Source of the DNA: Thermoprotei archaeon
GTDB lineage: Archaea > Thermoproteota > Thermoprotei > Thermoproteales > B15-G16
Length of the DNA stretch: 64,000 nucleotides
Assembly: GCA_003649205.1 (NCBI GenBank)
Contig: QMRC01000004.1
Coordinates: 60,459 to 124,458, forward strand
Direction of reading: 5' to 3'
Below, piece by piece: positions 50,486-59,100 of this stretch. The notes beneath the pieces were generated by a model. The model saw only the letters and a program-made list of their open reading frames with translations. It made no database searches and was not told the DNA's origin. Position numbers and translations under genes: made by a program. The stretch's first letter is position 1. Every line of letters begins with the position of its first letter.

Positions 50486-51517
50486 TCAATACACTTCAAC
50501 ACCGAGTTCACTAAGTAGACGTTTTCTATTCCCAAGAACCTCTCTACTACCATCAATGAGATACTTATTCCAGGTAGCTTGAATCCAGCACTCTCTAAGT
50601 TCATTAAAGCTACGAATATCCCTGAGAACTACTCTCTCAACACCCTTACTAAGTAGTAAGTCCCTAACATTCACAGGATATAGATTACCATCATCCGAGA
50701 TCACGTAGAGCTGATAACCAATACCATGAATGACAAGGAGACTAATGAAATTCCTTAGAGTCTGTACCTCAGAGGATATACTCTCCAATCGTCCTAAAGT
50801 ACCCTCAGTCACTAGATGAATGATGTACACATAGTCAAATCCTTGACGAAGAAAGTCGAGAACAACATCAAGAACCTCAAGACTAATTACTGAAAATCCT
50901 GGAATAAACCTCACACAACCAACAGATACAGGTACAGACTTCCTACCCCCACAGAGAGGACCCCAAACAATAGCTCTAGTGAAGTAACGTACAGGAAAAT
51001 CTCTAACCTCAAACCATAGATGGAATCTCGCAAAGAACTCACAAAGACACTTAAGGTACTTCTCACCTGACAACTGCGTTAGCAAATTCATGTGGTAACC
51101 ACGAAAGAAATCAGCTGTTAAAGCATAAAACGCCAAGACCGGACGATGATGCACTTCCTCTCCTACCTCAATTCTCGGCAATTGAGGTAAAAGTGAAGAG
51201 AGTACAGAACGAAGCACATCTCTAAATGCAGATTTAGCATCTTCAGTTGCAGACCAAAGATATACCCTACCCACCTTCTCAGACCTAACGTAACCACCTT
51301 CCTCAAGAGCCTTCAATCTCCTCACAACTCTCTTCCAATCACTATCAGAGACCTCCTTACTGGGAACAGATAGGCCTAACTTCTCGAGAATTTCTCGCGT
51401 AGAAAGTGCTCTACCCTCTCTAATCAATAAATCAAGTATTCTCAATGACAATTCATCAAGTAAAATACCCTTCCTAACTTTCTCTCCAACCTTCACCTCC
51501 TTACCTCCAAGTGACAA
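50486..51517 (-). CDS. Winged-helix protein with unknown C-terminal domain
   Basis: The 343-residue protein has an N-terminal winged helix (about 20-90: LSLRILDLLIREGRALSTRE, then DWKRVVRRLKALEEGGYVRS) followed by about 230 residues without a motif I know (HHRPVLAFYALTADFFRGYH, VRYFTRAIVWGPLCGG, DYVYIIHLVTEGTLGRLESI). The second domain is alpha/beta. It may be a sensor-regulator of the accessory region: a perfect 18-bp palindrome lies in the divergent gap to the FtsH-like gene. Confidence 0.65.
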   Translation of the reverse strand: MSLGGKEVKVGEKVRKGILLDELSLRILDLLIREGRALSTREILEKLGLSVPSKEVSDSDWKRVVRRLKALEEGGYVRSEKVGRVYLWSATEDAKSAFRDVLRSVLSSLLPQLPRIEVGEEVHHRPVLAFYALTADFFRGYHMNLLTQLSGEKYLKCLCEFFARFHLWFEVRDFPVRYFTRAIVWGPLCGGRKSVPVSVGCVRFIPGFSVISLEVLDVVLDFLRQGFDYVYIIHLVTEGTLGRLESISSEVQTLRNFISLLVIHGIGYQLYVISDDGNLYPVNVRDLLLSKGVERVVLRDIRSFNELRECWIQATWNKYLIDGSREVLGNRKRLLSELGVEVY

Positions 51518-51567
51518 GGCACCAAGCTAGAATATAAACACTTAACGCTGAGACCCACGAAATTCAC

Positions 51568-51585
51568 TTCGACTCATGAGTCGAA
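51568..51585. promoter_or_regulatory. Perfect 18-bp palindrome between regulator and FtsH-like gene
   Basis: TTCGACTCATGAGTCGAA is fully symmetric. It sits 51 nt upstream of the minus-strand regulator start and 47 nt before the FtsH-like start, near TATA-like TTTATATTC for the regulator (minus strand, near 51529-51537). It is a strong candidate operator. Confidence 0.6.
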
Positions 51586-51631
51586 AAGTAGCCACAAATG
51601 GCGAAAGTGTAATAAAGGGAACTACATAGTA

Positions 51632-53077
51632 GTGATCTCGATGTTACTTCAAGACATAGAATCTAGAAGAAGGAAGTTCGTGTTTGAGGAGGAGATGCAG
51701 GTAGGTGAGGTAACGGAGAGAGATATCATTGGGATAGACAGGGAGTTAGTGAATAAGCTATTGATCATGATCCTGAACTGCATGAAGCTCTTTGTAGGGG
51801 CTCTCGGAGTACTAATTGAGGGGAGACCAGGAATAGGAAAGACAACACTTGTCAAGTACATAGCAACACAATTGAGGAAATTAGGTATTAGAGTCATAGA
51901 CGCTACGAAATTCCCTAAACCACATAGCTACTGGACACCTGATGACGTGAGGGAACTGTTTAAACTAGCTAGGGAGTACGTAGCTAGATCAGGAACACCA
52001 ATAGTGATAGTGTGGGAAGACGTAGACACAGTATTCAGGAAGAGAAGGTACTTAAGCATCCACGAAGCACAGGTACTAACAACACTACTAAATGAGCTAG
52101 AGGGGTTAACAGATAGTAACCGAGGTATAGTACTCATAGCGACAGCAGTGAATAGCCTTGAAATGGATGAAGCACTGTTGAGACCAGGTAGACTAGGTAC
52201 CTTGAGGATCAAGCTAAGTGAGCCGAGTCCAGAAGTCAAGGTACAGATACTGAAGAGGTACGTAGAGGACTACCCGCATGACCCCGACATAGACTACGAG
52301 GCACTGAAACCACTATTGGATAAGGTAGTGGAGACACCAGCAGACATAAAGAACCTGGTTGAGAAGACCTGGATAGCTGAGAGGGTGAGAGCAGTAGCTG
52401 AGCACCGTGAACCAAGGATAACGTTCACCACATTAGTCGAAACAATGCTAGGTAAGGAGTACATGGAAGCATACGTACGAGAGAAGAGAAGCACACTACC
52501 AGCAGCACTGCACACAGCAGCAGAGCTCATAATAGCACACGAAGTAGGAGTACCAGTAGAGCTGGTGGTAGTACGTGAAGACACAACATCCACATACCTA
52601 GGTAGAGAAGAGAGCACACCACAGCATGAGTACACGAGAAAACTCATCATGATAGAGCTAGGTAAGTACATAGTTGAGGAGATAACAGGAATACACACGA
52701 CAAATAGCACACACCACCTAAGACGAGCAACAGAGCTAGCACTCAAGTACCTCCTAGAGCAGGGGAAACTACGAGGTTACGAGCACGTAGCACTGAGAGA
52801 ACTCATTCAAGATGATCTATGGCGCTTAACAACATCCCTACATCAGTACACCACCTGTAAGTACCAACCATCTGAAGAACTTAAGAAACAGATAGAACAG
52901 GAGCTAAGAAAGCTAGTACAGGAAAGCTACGTAGAGACAAGGAAAATACTTGAGCAATATGGGAGAGACAACATAATCAACCTAGCAAAGGAAATTCTCA
53001 AGAGGAAATACATACCAAGACACGAAATACAGCAACTAGTAGAGAAATACAGGAGAAAACAAACAACAGTAGTGTAA
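51632..53077 (+). CDS. FtsH-like AAA ATPase with degenerate M41 peptidase domain
   Basis: The 481-residue protein has a AAA module: Walker A GRPGIGKT (64-71), Walker B IVIVWEDVD (124-132), sensor Asn (TAVN, 174) and arginine-finger region ALLRPGRLG (181-189), as in FtsH. The C-terminal half follows the M41 peptidase pattern (AALHTAAELIIAHEVG at 291-306; STYLGREE; ATELALKYLLEQG). But the HExxH zinc motif reads HTAAE and the third-ligand region reads HHLRRAT instead of the usual ND-LxxAT. It is therefore probably a non-proteolytic unfoldase or chaperone. No N-terminal membrane helix. GTG 51632 or ATG 51641 starts. Confidence 0.72.
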   Translation: MISMLLQDIESRRRKFVFEEEMQVGEVTERDIIGIDRELVNKLLIMILNCMKLFVGALGVLIEGRPGIGKTTLVKYIATQLRKLGIRVIDATKFPKPHSYWTPDDVRELFKLAREYVARSGTPIVIVWEDVDTVFRKRRYLSIHEAQVLTTLLNELEGLTDSNRGIVLIATAVNSLEMDEALLRPGRLGTLRIKLSEPSPEVKVQILKRYVEDYPHDPDIDYEALKPLLDKVVETPADIKNLVEKTWIAERVRAVAEHREPRITFTTLVETMLGKEYMEAYVREKRSTLPAALHTAAELIIAHEVGVPVELVVVREDTTSTYLGREESTPQHEYTRKLIMIELGKYIVEEITGIHTTNSTHHLRRATELALKYLLEQGKLRGYEHVALRELIQDDLWRLTTSLHQYTTCKYQPSEELKKQIEQELRKLVQESYVETRKILEQYGRDNIINLAKEILKRKYIPRHEIQQLVEKYRRKQTTVV

Positions 53078-53171
53078 CCTCACCAACTCAATCTCCTCCC
53101 TACTAACTTCCCTCCTCTTTAAGATACTAGAACACTAACCATCCTTAGAGAGGAGAGAAACAGCACACAGT

Positions 53172-53181
53172 CTTATATATC
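53172..53181 (+). promoter_or_regulatory. TATA box of the membrane/coiled-coil gene
   Basis: CTTATATATC lies 24-33 nt before the ATG at 53205, predicting a leaderless mRNA. Confidence 0.5.
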
Positions 53182-53204
53182 ACGTAACCACTGAAATACA
53201 TGAA

Positions 53205-53837
53205 ATGCAGATCACACCAATAATTGAGAACCTAGTACAGCAAGCACCACTAATAGGACTCATAGCACTAATCCTAGTACTATACATGAGGTACGAAACA
53301 ACTAAATTAAGGAGTGAGTTCAGAAATGAAATCATCAAACTAAGAACTGAGTTTAGAACCGAAATCACTTCACTGAGAAGTGAAGTAGCAACACTAAGAA
53401 CAGAAATGCAAAGTAACTTCAAAGACCTAAGAAAAGAACTACAGACACTAAGACACAGCTTCACAACATTCGCAAATGCACTAACAGAATTCCTAACAGC
53501 AAAAGACATCATAACAAAATCCGAGGAAGCACTACTAAAAGCACTAATCAAAACAATGATACCTCCAGCAATGAGCAAGTACTACACAGAGGAAGTTAGG
53601 AAGAAGCTAATTCAACTACTCGAGAAGAACACCGAAGACTACACCTGGGAAGACCTAGAAGAAATGAAGAAAATAGCCAAGCTACTAGAGAAGGAGTACA
53701 TAGAGTCAGAAACTGAGAGAGAAGACATACTCGAGTTCCTAAGCAGATTCAGGATATACATAGCAATCGTAGAGGGACTACTAGTTAAGTGGGGAAAACT
53801 ACCACAACAACTAAGACAACAAAGGGAGATGAAGTAA
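53205..53837 (+). CDS. Membrane-anchored coiled-coil protein (paralogue A)
   Basis: The 210-residue protein has a short N-terminus, one membrane helix (about 13-30, QAPLIGLIALILVLYMRY), a heptad coiled coil (about 31-90; repeated KLRSEF, KLRTEF, SLRSEV units) and a helical C-terminal domain (about 95-200, with YTEEVRKKLIQLLEKN, DYTWEDLEEMKKIAKLLEKE and DILEFLSRFRIYIAIVEG). A frameshifted relative lies at 54970-55589. No known family. It sits 2 nt from the antisense cas6 stop. Confidence 0.7.
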   Translation: MQITPIIENLVQQAPLIGLIALILVLYMRYETTKLRSEFRNEIIKLRTEFRTEITSLRSEVATLRTEMQSNFKDLRKELQTLRHSFTTFANALTEFLTAKDIITKSEEALLKALIKTMIPPAMSKYYTEEVRKKLIQLLEKNTEDYTWEDLEEMKKIAKLLEKEYIESETEREDILEFLSRFRIYIAIVEGLLVKWGKLPQQLRQQREMK

Positions 53838-53838
53838 C

Positions 53839-54906
53839 TTACTCACGAACAAACCTAAACGGTACAGAGAGCACGTACTGACCACAACCAGCAGAAGCAA
53901 GCTGACCAACACCCACGTACTGACCAACGAGAAGCAACTTCATAGCTAGCTCAGCTAAGTCCCTACGAGACCAAAACTCAGGATCAAACTCATAGACGAA
54001 CCTACCCAAGACAAAGCTACCTAAGTCACGAACCTGCCTAGTCTTGAGACTAAACTTCCTCAACCCAACCCTCCTAAACCTAGAGAAAACCAACTTCACT
54101 CGATCCCTAACCCAATCCCTAAGCTCACGAGCAACATCAGTAGGAATAGGATCACCAACACCATGGAAGACAGCTAACAAGCTATACCTCCTAGCGAGAT
54201 TCATGACAATAGCAACAAGAGGAAACTCCTCAACAACCACACCACCATACCTCACCTGAGTCGGTGTGAGGAACCTCACCTCAACAAACCTAGGTCTAAG
54301 ATCGAGAAGAGAATCAGCACTAACCCTATCAAGTAAATTAACCTTAACACAGTCAGGAAGAGGTTGAGGAACATAACCATCCTCATCACTATACACAACC
54401 TGCCTAAGACCAGAGAGAGGATCCTCACGAACAACCTCAACAACCCTAAACCTCCTACGAACATGCCTAACAGGATCAACACCAAGACCAAGAAAACCCA
54501 TCTTAAGAAAAGAAGAGATGAACATGAACTCGTACTCAAGGTACTTAGGAGCAATAATCACAACACCAAACTCAAGATCCCTACCACAACACCTAACAGG
54601 AAGAACTACGTAAGGCCTAGCAACACCCCTCGCAGCACCCCTCCTAGCAAACCTCACACCAGGAAAATCAACACTCCTAAGCTCAAACAAGAGATAGTAA
54701 ACACAACTCAACCTGTACTCACAACCCCTACAACTAGTCTCCCCACCACGAACACAAGCAAGATCCCTAAGAGCAACACCAAAAGCACCACGAACAGCAA
54801 AACCAGTAAAACCAACAAAAGGAAAGTAATCACAATCAAAAACACCAAAAACCCTATACAGAATCAAGGCAGGAAAACCCCCAGAAAACAACCAGCAAAC
54901 AAACAT
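53839..54906 (-). CDS. cas6: CRISPR-associated endoribonuclease Cas6
   Basis: This RAMP endoribonuclease cuts pre-crRNA in the repeats. The N-terminus has the Cas6 block GFTGFAVRGAFGVALRDLAC followed by the Cys motif CRGCEYRLSCVYYLLFE. The C-terminal ferredoxin fold has VEVRFLTPTQVRYGG, VAIVMNLARRYSLLAVFHG and the glycine-rich loop QYVGVGQLASAGCGQYVLSV that ends most Cas6 proteins. The frame extends to 54978, but those residues are a run of hydrophobics; I use the ATG at 54906, and a TTG at 54867 (LILYRVFG) would also fit. It is about 1.2 kb from the array and has no neighbouring interference genes. The coding strand is G/T-rich. Confidence 0.82.
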   Translation of the reverse strand: MFVCWLFSGGFPALILYRVFGVFDCDYFPFVGFTGFAVRGAFGVALRDLACVRGGETSCRGCEYRLSCVYYLLFELRSVDFPGVRFARRGAARGVARPYVVLPVRCCGRDLEFGVVIIAPKYLEYEFMFISSFLKMGFLGLGVDPVRHVRRRFRVVEVVREDPLSGLRQVVYSDEDGYVPQPLPDCVKVNLLDRVSADSLLDLRPRFVEVRFLTPTQVRYGGVVVEEFPLVAIVMNLARRYSLLAVFHGVGDPIPTDVARELRDWVRDRVKLVFSRFRRVGLRKFSLKTRQVRDLGSFVLGRFVYEFDPEFWSRRDLAELAMKLLLVGQYVGVGQLASAGCGQYVLSVPFRFVRE

Positions 54907-54969
54907 AAAAACATGAAATAAAACACAGAACAAACACAGCAAAAGAAGTAGAACAAACACCACCATTAA

Positions 54970-55589
54970 GGAAAGCAATTAAAGAACCTCAACAAGGTAG
55001 AGAAGAGAGAACACATAACAGAACAACTAATATACCTCATCAGCACCCTAGCAACAGTAATCACCTCAATAGCATCACTAGCGTATTGGTTAGGAAGAAA
55101 ACTCACAAAGTTAGAATCAAGAATTACATTACTCGAAGAAAGAATGAGCAACCTAGAGAGAAGCATCAAAACCACAGCAAAACACTCACAGTAGCCTCAC
55201 AGAAGCACACAATAGTAGCCGACTTCACCTCACTTAAAGGACTAATAGCAGCAGAAGAAGCTGAATTCCTAAGAAAGAGAATAACAGGAATATTCTCAGT
55301 ATACACAAGCTACAGCAAAGCAAACCCACTAACAAAAGAAGAGCTAGAATTCATACTAAAAACCTTCAGCAAACCACTAGATGAGATAACCATAGAGGAA
55401 ATGGATAGAGCATACGAAATAGGATGGAGATTATTCGTAGAAGATCCAGAACACGACCCAAGAGGATTCATACTAGCAATAGCAGCAGCATACATAAGAG
55501 CATACCTAAGACAAAAACAAAAGAGAGAACAAAAAGAAAAACACAACCTAACCAAAAAGAGAACCACGCCACATACCTTACCACTATGA
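54970..55589 (+). pseudogene. Frameshifted membrane/coiled-coil protein (paralogue B)
   Basis: One frame (54970-55194) encodes TEQLIYLISTLATVITSIAS (membrane helix), then KLESRITLLEERMSNLERSI (coiled coil) and stops at TAG 55192. A second frame continues to 55589 with DFTSLKGLIAAEEAEFLRKR and FILAIAAAYIRAYLRQKQ. Joined, they have the same order and a similar pattern to paralogue A: membrane helix, coiled coil, helical domain. The first frame has no ATG, GTG or TTG before the membrane helix, so start and frame are both in doubt. It may be decayed, or need a programmed frameshift. Confidence 0.42.
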
Positions 55590-55648
55590 GAAGAGGTGTA
55601 TGAAATAAGTGAGATTGTTGTGATAACTAATGAAGGTGAATCTGTAAT

Positions 55649-55987
55649 ATGCCTAATAGAAAGGAAGAAGAGATGTGGGCTTGGGCAGTACCAGTTGCTT
55701 ATGAAATGGCTATGGAGGAGAAGGAGCGTGAGCTAGAGTTCATGAGAGAATTAGATAGGTTAAGGGTAGGGCAAGGAAAACAACCTAAAGAAGATATCGA
55801 TGAGTTAACTAATCAATTTATAGCTCTTATACCTACTACTATCATAATGCTCATACTAGCTATATTTGTACCATTTATAGTTCTACCACTATGCCCACTA
55901 CTATTCTTCTTAATCTATGGACTATTCTACAAACCAAGTAAGAAACATAGTATAGAGGAGTATAAAGAGAAGTTGAAGAGAATTTAA
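55649..55987 (+). CDS. Small two-helix membrane protein
   Basis: The 112-residue protein begins with an acidic amphipathic helix (WAVPVAYEMAMEEKERELEF), then two close membrane helices (about 57-90: IALIPTTIIMLILAIFVPFI and LCPLLFFLIYGLFY) and a short basic tail (KPSKKHSIEEYKEKLKRI). The function is unknown. It is the last gene before the distal end of the CRISPR array and about 165 nt from it. Confidence 0.6.
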   Translation: MPNRKEEEMWAWAVPVAYEMAMEEKERELEFMRELDRLRVGQGKQPKEDIDELTNQFIALIPTTIIMLILAIFVPFIVLPLCPLLFFLIYGLFYKPSKKHSIEEYKEKLKRI

Positions 55988-56153
55988 AGAAAGAGGGGTA
56001 GTGCACTACTTAGTACTTCTTGCTCAGTTTTAGTGCTTTAGATAGCCTACTAGCTAACCCATGATCTATACAACAAAACACATACTCCCACACAGTTATC
56101 TACGTGCTCATCTGTGCTCTCTAGTTTTGCCTCTAGTCCACCTTCAATAACTT

Positions 56154-59100
56154 CTTTCAATGTTTGTTTCGGATGAAGGATATGCCGTGTTACTACTGAT
56201 TAGGGCCAAGGCTTTCAATGTTTGTTTCTGAATTGAAAAAGCAACTGATGGAGAGGCTAAAGCAAATTCACTTTCAATGTTTGTTTCGAGCATTGCTAGT
56301 ATTGCTTCTGTTAATCCAGCTGGTACCCACTTCAGGTACTTTCAATGTTTGTTTCCTACTCTACTACGCCGACTACGTACCAATTGAAGAGCGGTTCCTA
56401 CAGAAGACTTTCAATGTTTGTTTCTTTGCCGTCAGAGAGGGGAGCGAAACTACACACAACCAAGGGAGCGATCTTAAACACCTTTCAATGTTTGTTTCAG
56501 CACTGCTGGTTAATGTCCATGTCGTTTTATTGATTCTACCTTTCAATGTTTGTTTCAGAGTGGGTGACAGGGAAGCTCGCTGTACTAGGTAAGAAGCTCT
56601 TTCAATGTTTGTTTCAATTAGATGAGCTTGTTCGGGAAGGGAGGTTTAGGAATCGATCGGCTTTCAATGTTTGTTTCTTGAGAATGTCACTGAAAGCAGC
56701 CATTGTCGATAATGGCTGGTTCTTTCAATGTTTGTTTCACCTAAACGAGGCAAAAGCAAAGAACAGAGGCAACACACTGTACTTACGTCCTCTTTCAATG
56801 TTTGTTTCATTTTAGGCGGTATGATAGTGGGCGTCGCTTTTCCGCTCTCCTTTCAATGTTTGTTTCACACCATTCACCTAACAAAAGAGGAGTGGTATAG
56901 TGATTTCTTTCAATGTTTGTTTCGTAATTCAGCTTTTTGCACCAAGACCTCTCTATCCTCGCTACTTTCAATGTTTGTTTCAAGGAATTGATAAAGAGTG
57001 CCCTTGAGAACCTTCAGTACACTTTCAATGTTTGTTTCATCGAAGACTATAAGAACGGTATCAAGAACCCTAGGAGAGACCCAATTCTTTCAATGTTTGT
57101 TTCAAAAGACTTCTGGGCAGTAACATTAGCTTCGTCTATCTTTTTCTTTTCATTCTTTCAATGTTTGTTTCTAGTAAGTGTAGAGGAGCACAGCGGTTCA
57201 GGGTGGCACGGTTCGTGGTACACTTTCAATGTTTGTTTCTTTGCCGTAACGAAGAGGAAAGAAAGAAACTTGAAGATATCGCATATGCGTTAATTGTCTT
57301 TCAATGTTTGTTTCACGAGCTGATCGAGACCGAGAGGTACACTCCAAAAACAGTGCTTTCAATGTTTGTTTCTGTGGGACTTCTTGAACGACGGTGATAC
57401 ATGTACGCTAGCTTTCAATGTTTGTTTCAGAAAAGTAGACGTGTTTGTAAAGGCTGTCGAAGTTGTGACTTTCAATGTTTGTTTCACCTCTGGCACAGGT
57501 ACAGAACAGATAAGGGAACAGTGCTGTCACTCTATCCTCTCCTTTCAATGTTTGTTTCAACCAGCACTTACCTGGTTGTAACATTGAAATGAGATACATT
57601 GTAAGACCAGAGGACACGGTCTTTCAATGTTTGTTTCCCTAGTGAGCGAGATAGGTGCTTTCTTCCACACAAACTCCACGAATAGGCTTTCAATGTTTGT
57701 TTCGAGTTCCTGAGAGTGGAAGACGTCGAGGTGTACGAAGTTACTGAGGCTTTCAATGTTTGTTTCAAAGAAAAAAGTAATTGACTTACAAAAGGATATA
57801 AAAACTAAGCTTTCAATGTTTGTTTCTAGACGTGAACTAATACGTTGCTTTGTAGAGGTGCTAGAACCAAACTTTCAATGTTTGTTTCACGGAAAAATTT
57901 ACATTGCTGTAAAAGGTCATATGATTATCTTCCCAGCTTTCAATGTTTGTTTCGCGGTTACGTAATTCACTTTCTACGCTCACAGACAAAGCTGTTACTT
58001 GATACTTTCAATGTTTGTTTCAAGAATATCCAACTAAATGTACTCATTGACACAGAAACAGCAAACACTTTCAATGTTTGTTTCATCTGAAGAGAAGGTC
58101 ACTTATGAAGAAGATATTCCGAAGTTCGTTATCTTTCAATGTTTGTTTCAAGAGTTCAACGAAGTAGAAGGAATCTATGCATCAATGAAGTCCTTTCAAC
58201 TTTCAATGTTTGTTTCACCGTCGTCATTAGCCTCTCCCCAAGCTATATGAATGTTTTCTTTCAATGTTTGTTTCGCGATAAGGCACCTAATCCTGCTCGA
58301 GAACGGAAAGAAACACATGTTCATAGGCTTTCAATGTTTGTTTCCTGAGTAGTTTTCTTTTCTTTTTCTTTTTGTTTTTGTTTGTTGTTTCAACTTTCAA
58401 TGTTTGTTTCCCGAAACCGAAAAATTCTATGACGGTCTGGGAGAGATTCTTTCAATGTTTGTTTCACGAACTTGGCTTCAGACTAGCATCAGAGCTTCCT
58501 GACACATTCTTTCAATGTTTGTTTCCATCGAGGAGAAAACAGTGAAACGTAGTCTGAAGTATATCTTTCAATGTTTGTTTCACGACTACATCACTGTGTG
58601 TAGGGACTGCCTCATGACCGAGATCTTTCAATGTTTGTTTCGAGGATTAACCTAGCTTTCCCAACTGGCTTGCTCATCTGTCCTTTCAATGTTTGTTTCT
58701 CGTATTAGGAGCCAGCAGGTGGAGAGTTATCGGAGCCCTAACACTGACTTTCAATGTTTGTTTCGAGACTAGGGAAGGAAAACTCGCGCCACCACTCTAC
58801 CTGAACTTACCCTTTCAATGTTTGTTTCTTGAAACCACGTGGCGGTTACGTGGTTCACTTCATCAGGTCTCACTTTCAATGTTTGTTTCTTGAGGCTGAG
58901 GAGAAGTGAGCAACCTAAACCTCGTTAAAAAATCCAAATTTCTTCTTTCAATGTTTGTTTCGGGAAGATGGGGAGAAGAGAATCGTAATCACGCTCAGGA
59001 TCCTTTCAATGTTTGTTTCAAATTCTCGTGGGAGCTCAGTGAAGAGGAAATCCTTGACTTTCAATGTTTGTTTCGTGGAATATAAATTATATGAAGAAGA

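Noticed and set aside
51632..53077. Active FtsH protease
   Set aside because: The zinc-binding HExxH is HTAAE and the third ligand is changed; a working metallopeptidase is not supported.
55086..55194. N-terminal part (MVRKKTHKVRIK) of the frame ending at 55589
   Set aside because: The overlapping frame encodes a proper membrane helix and heptad coiled coil over the same bases, so this basic stretch is out-of-frame noise; only the part after 55194 is likely real.
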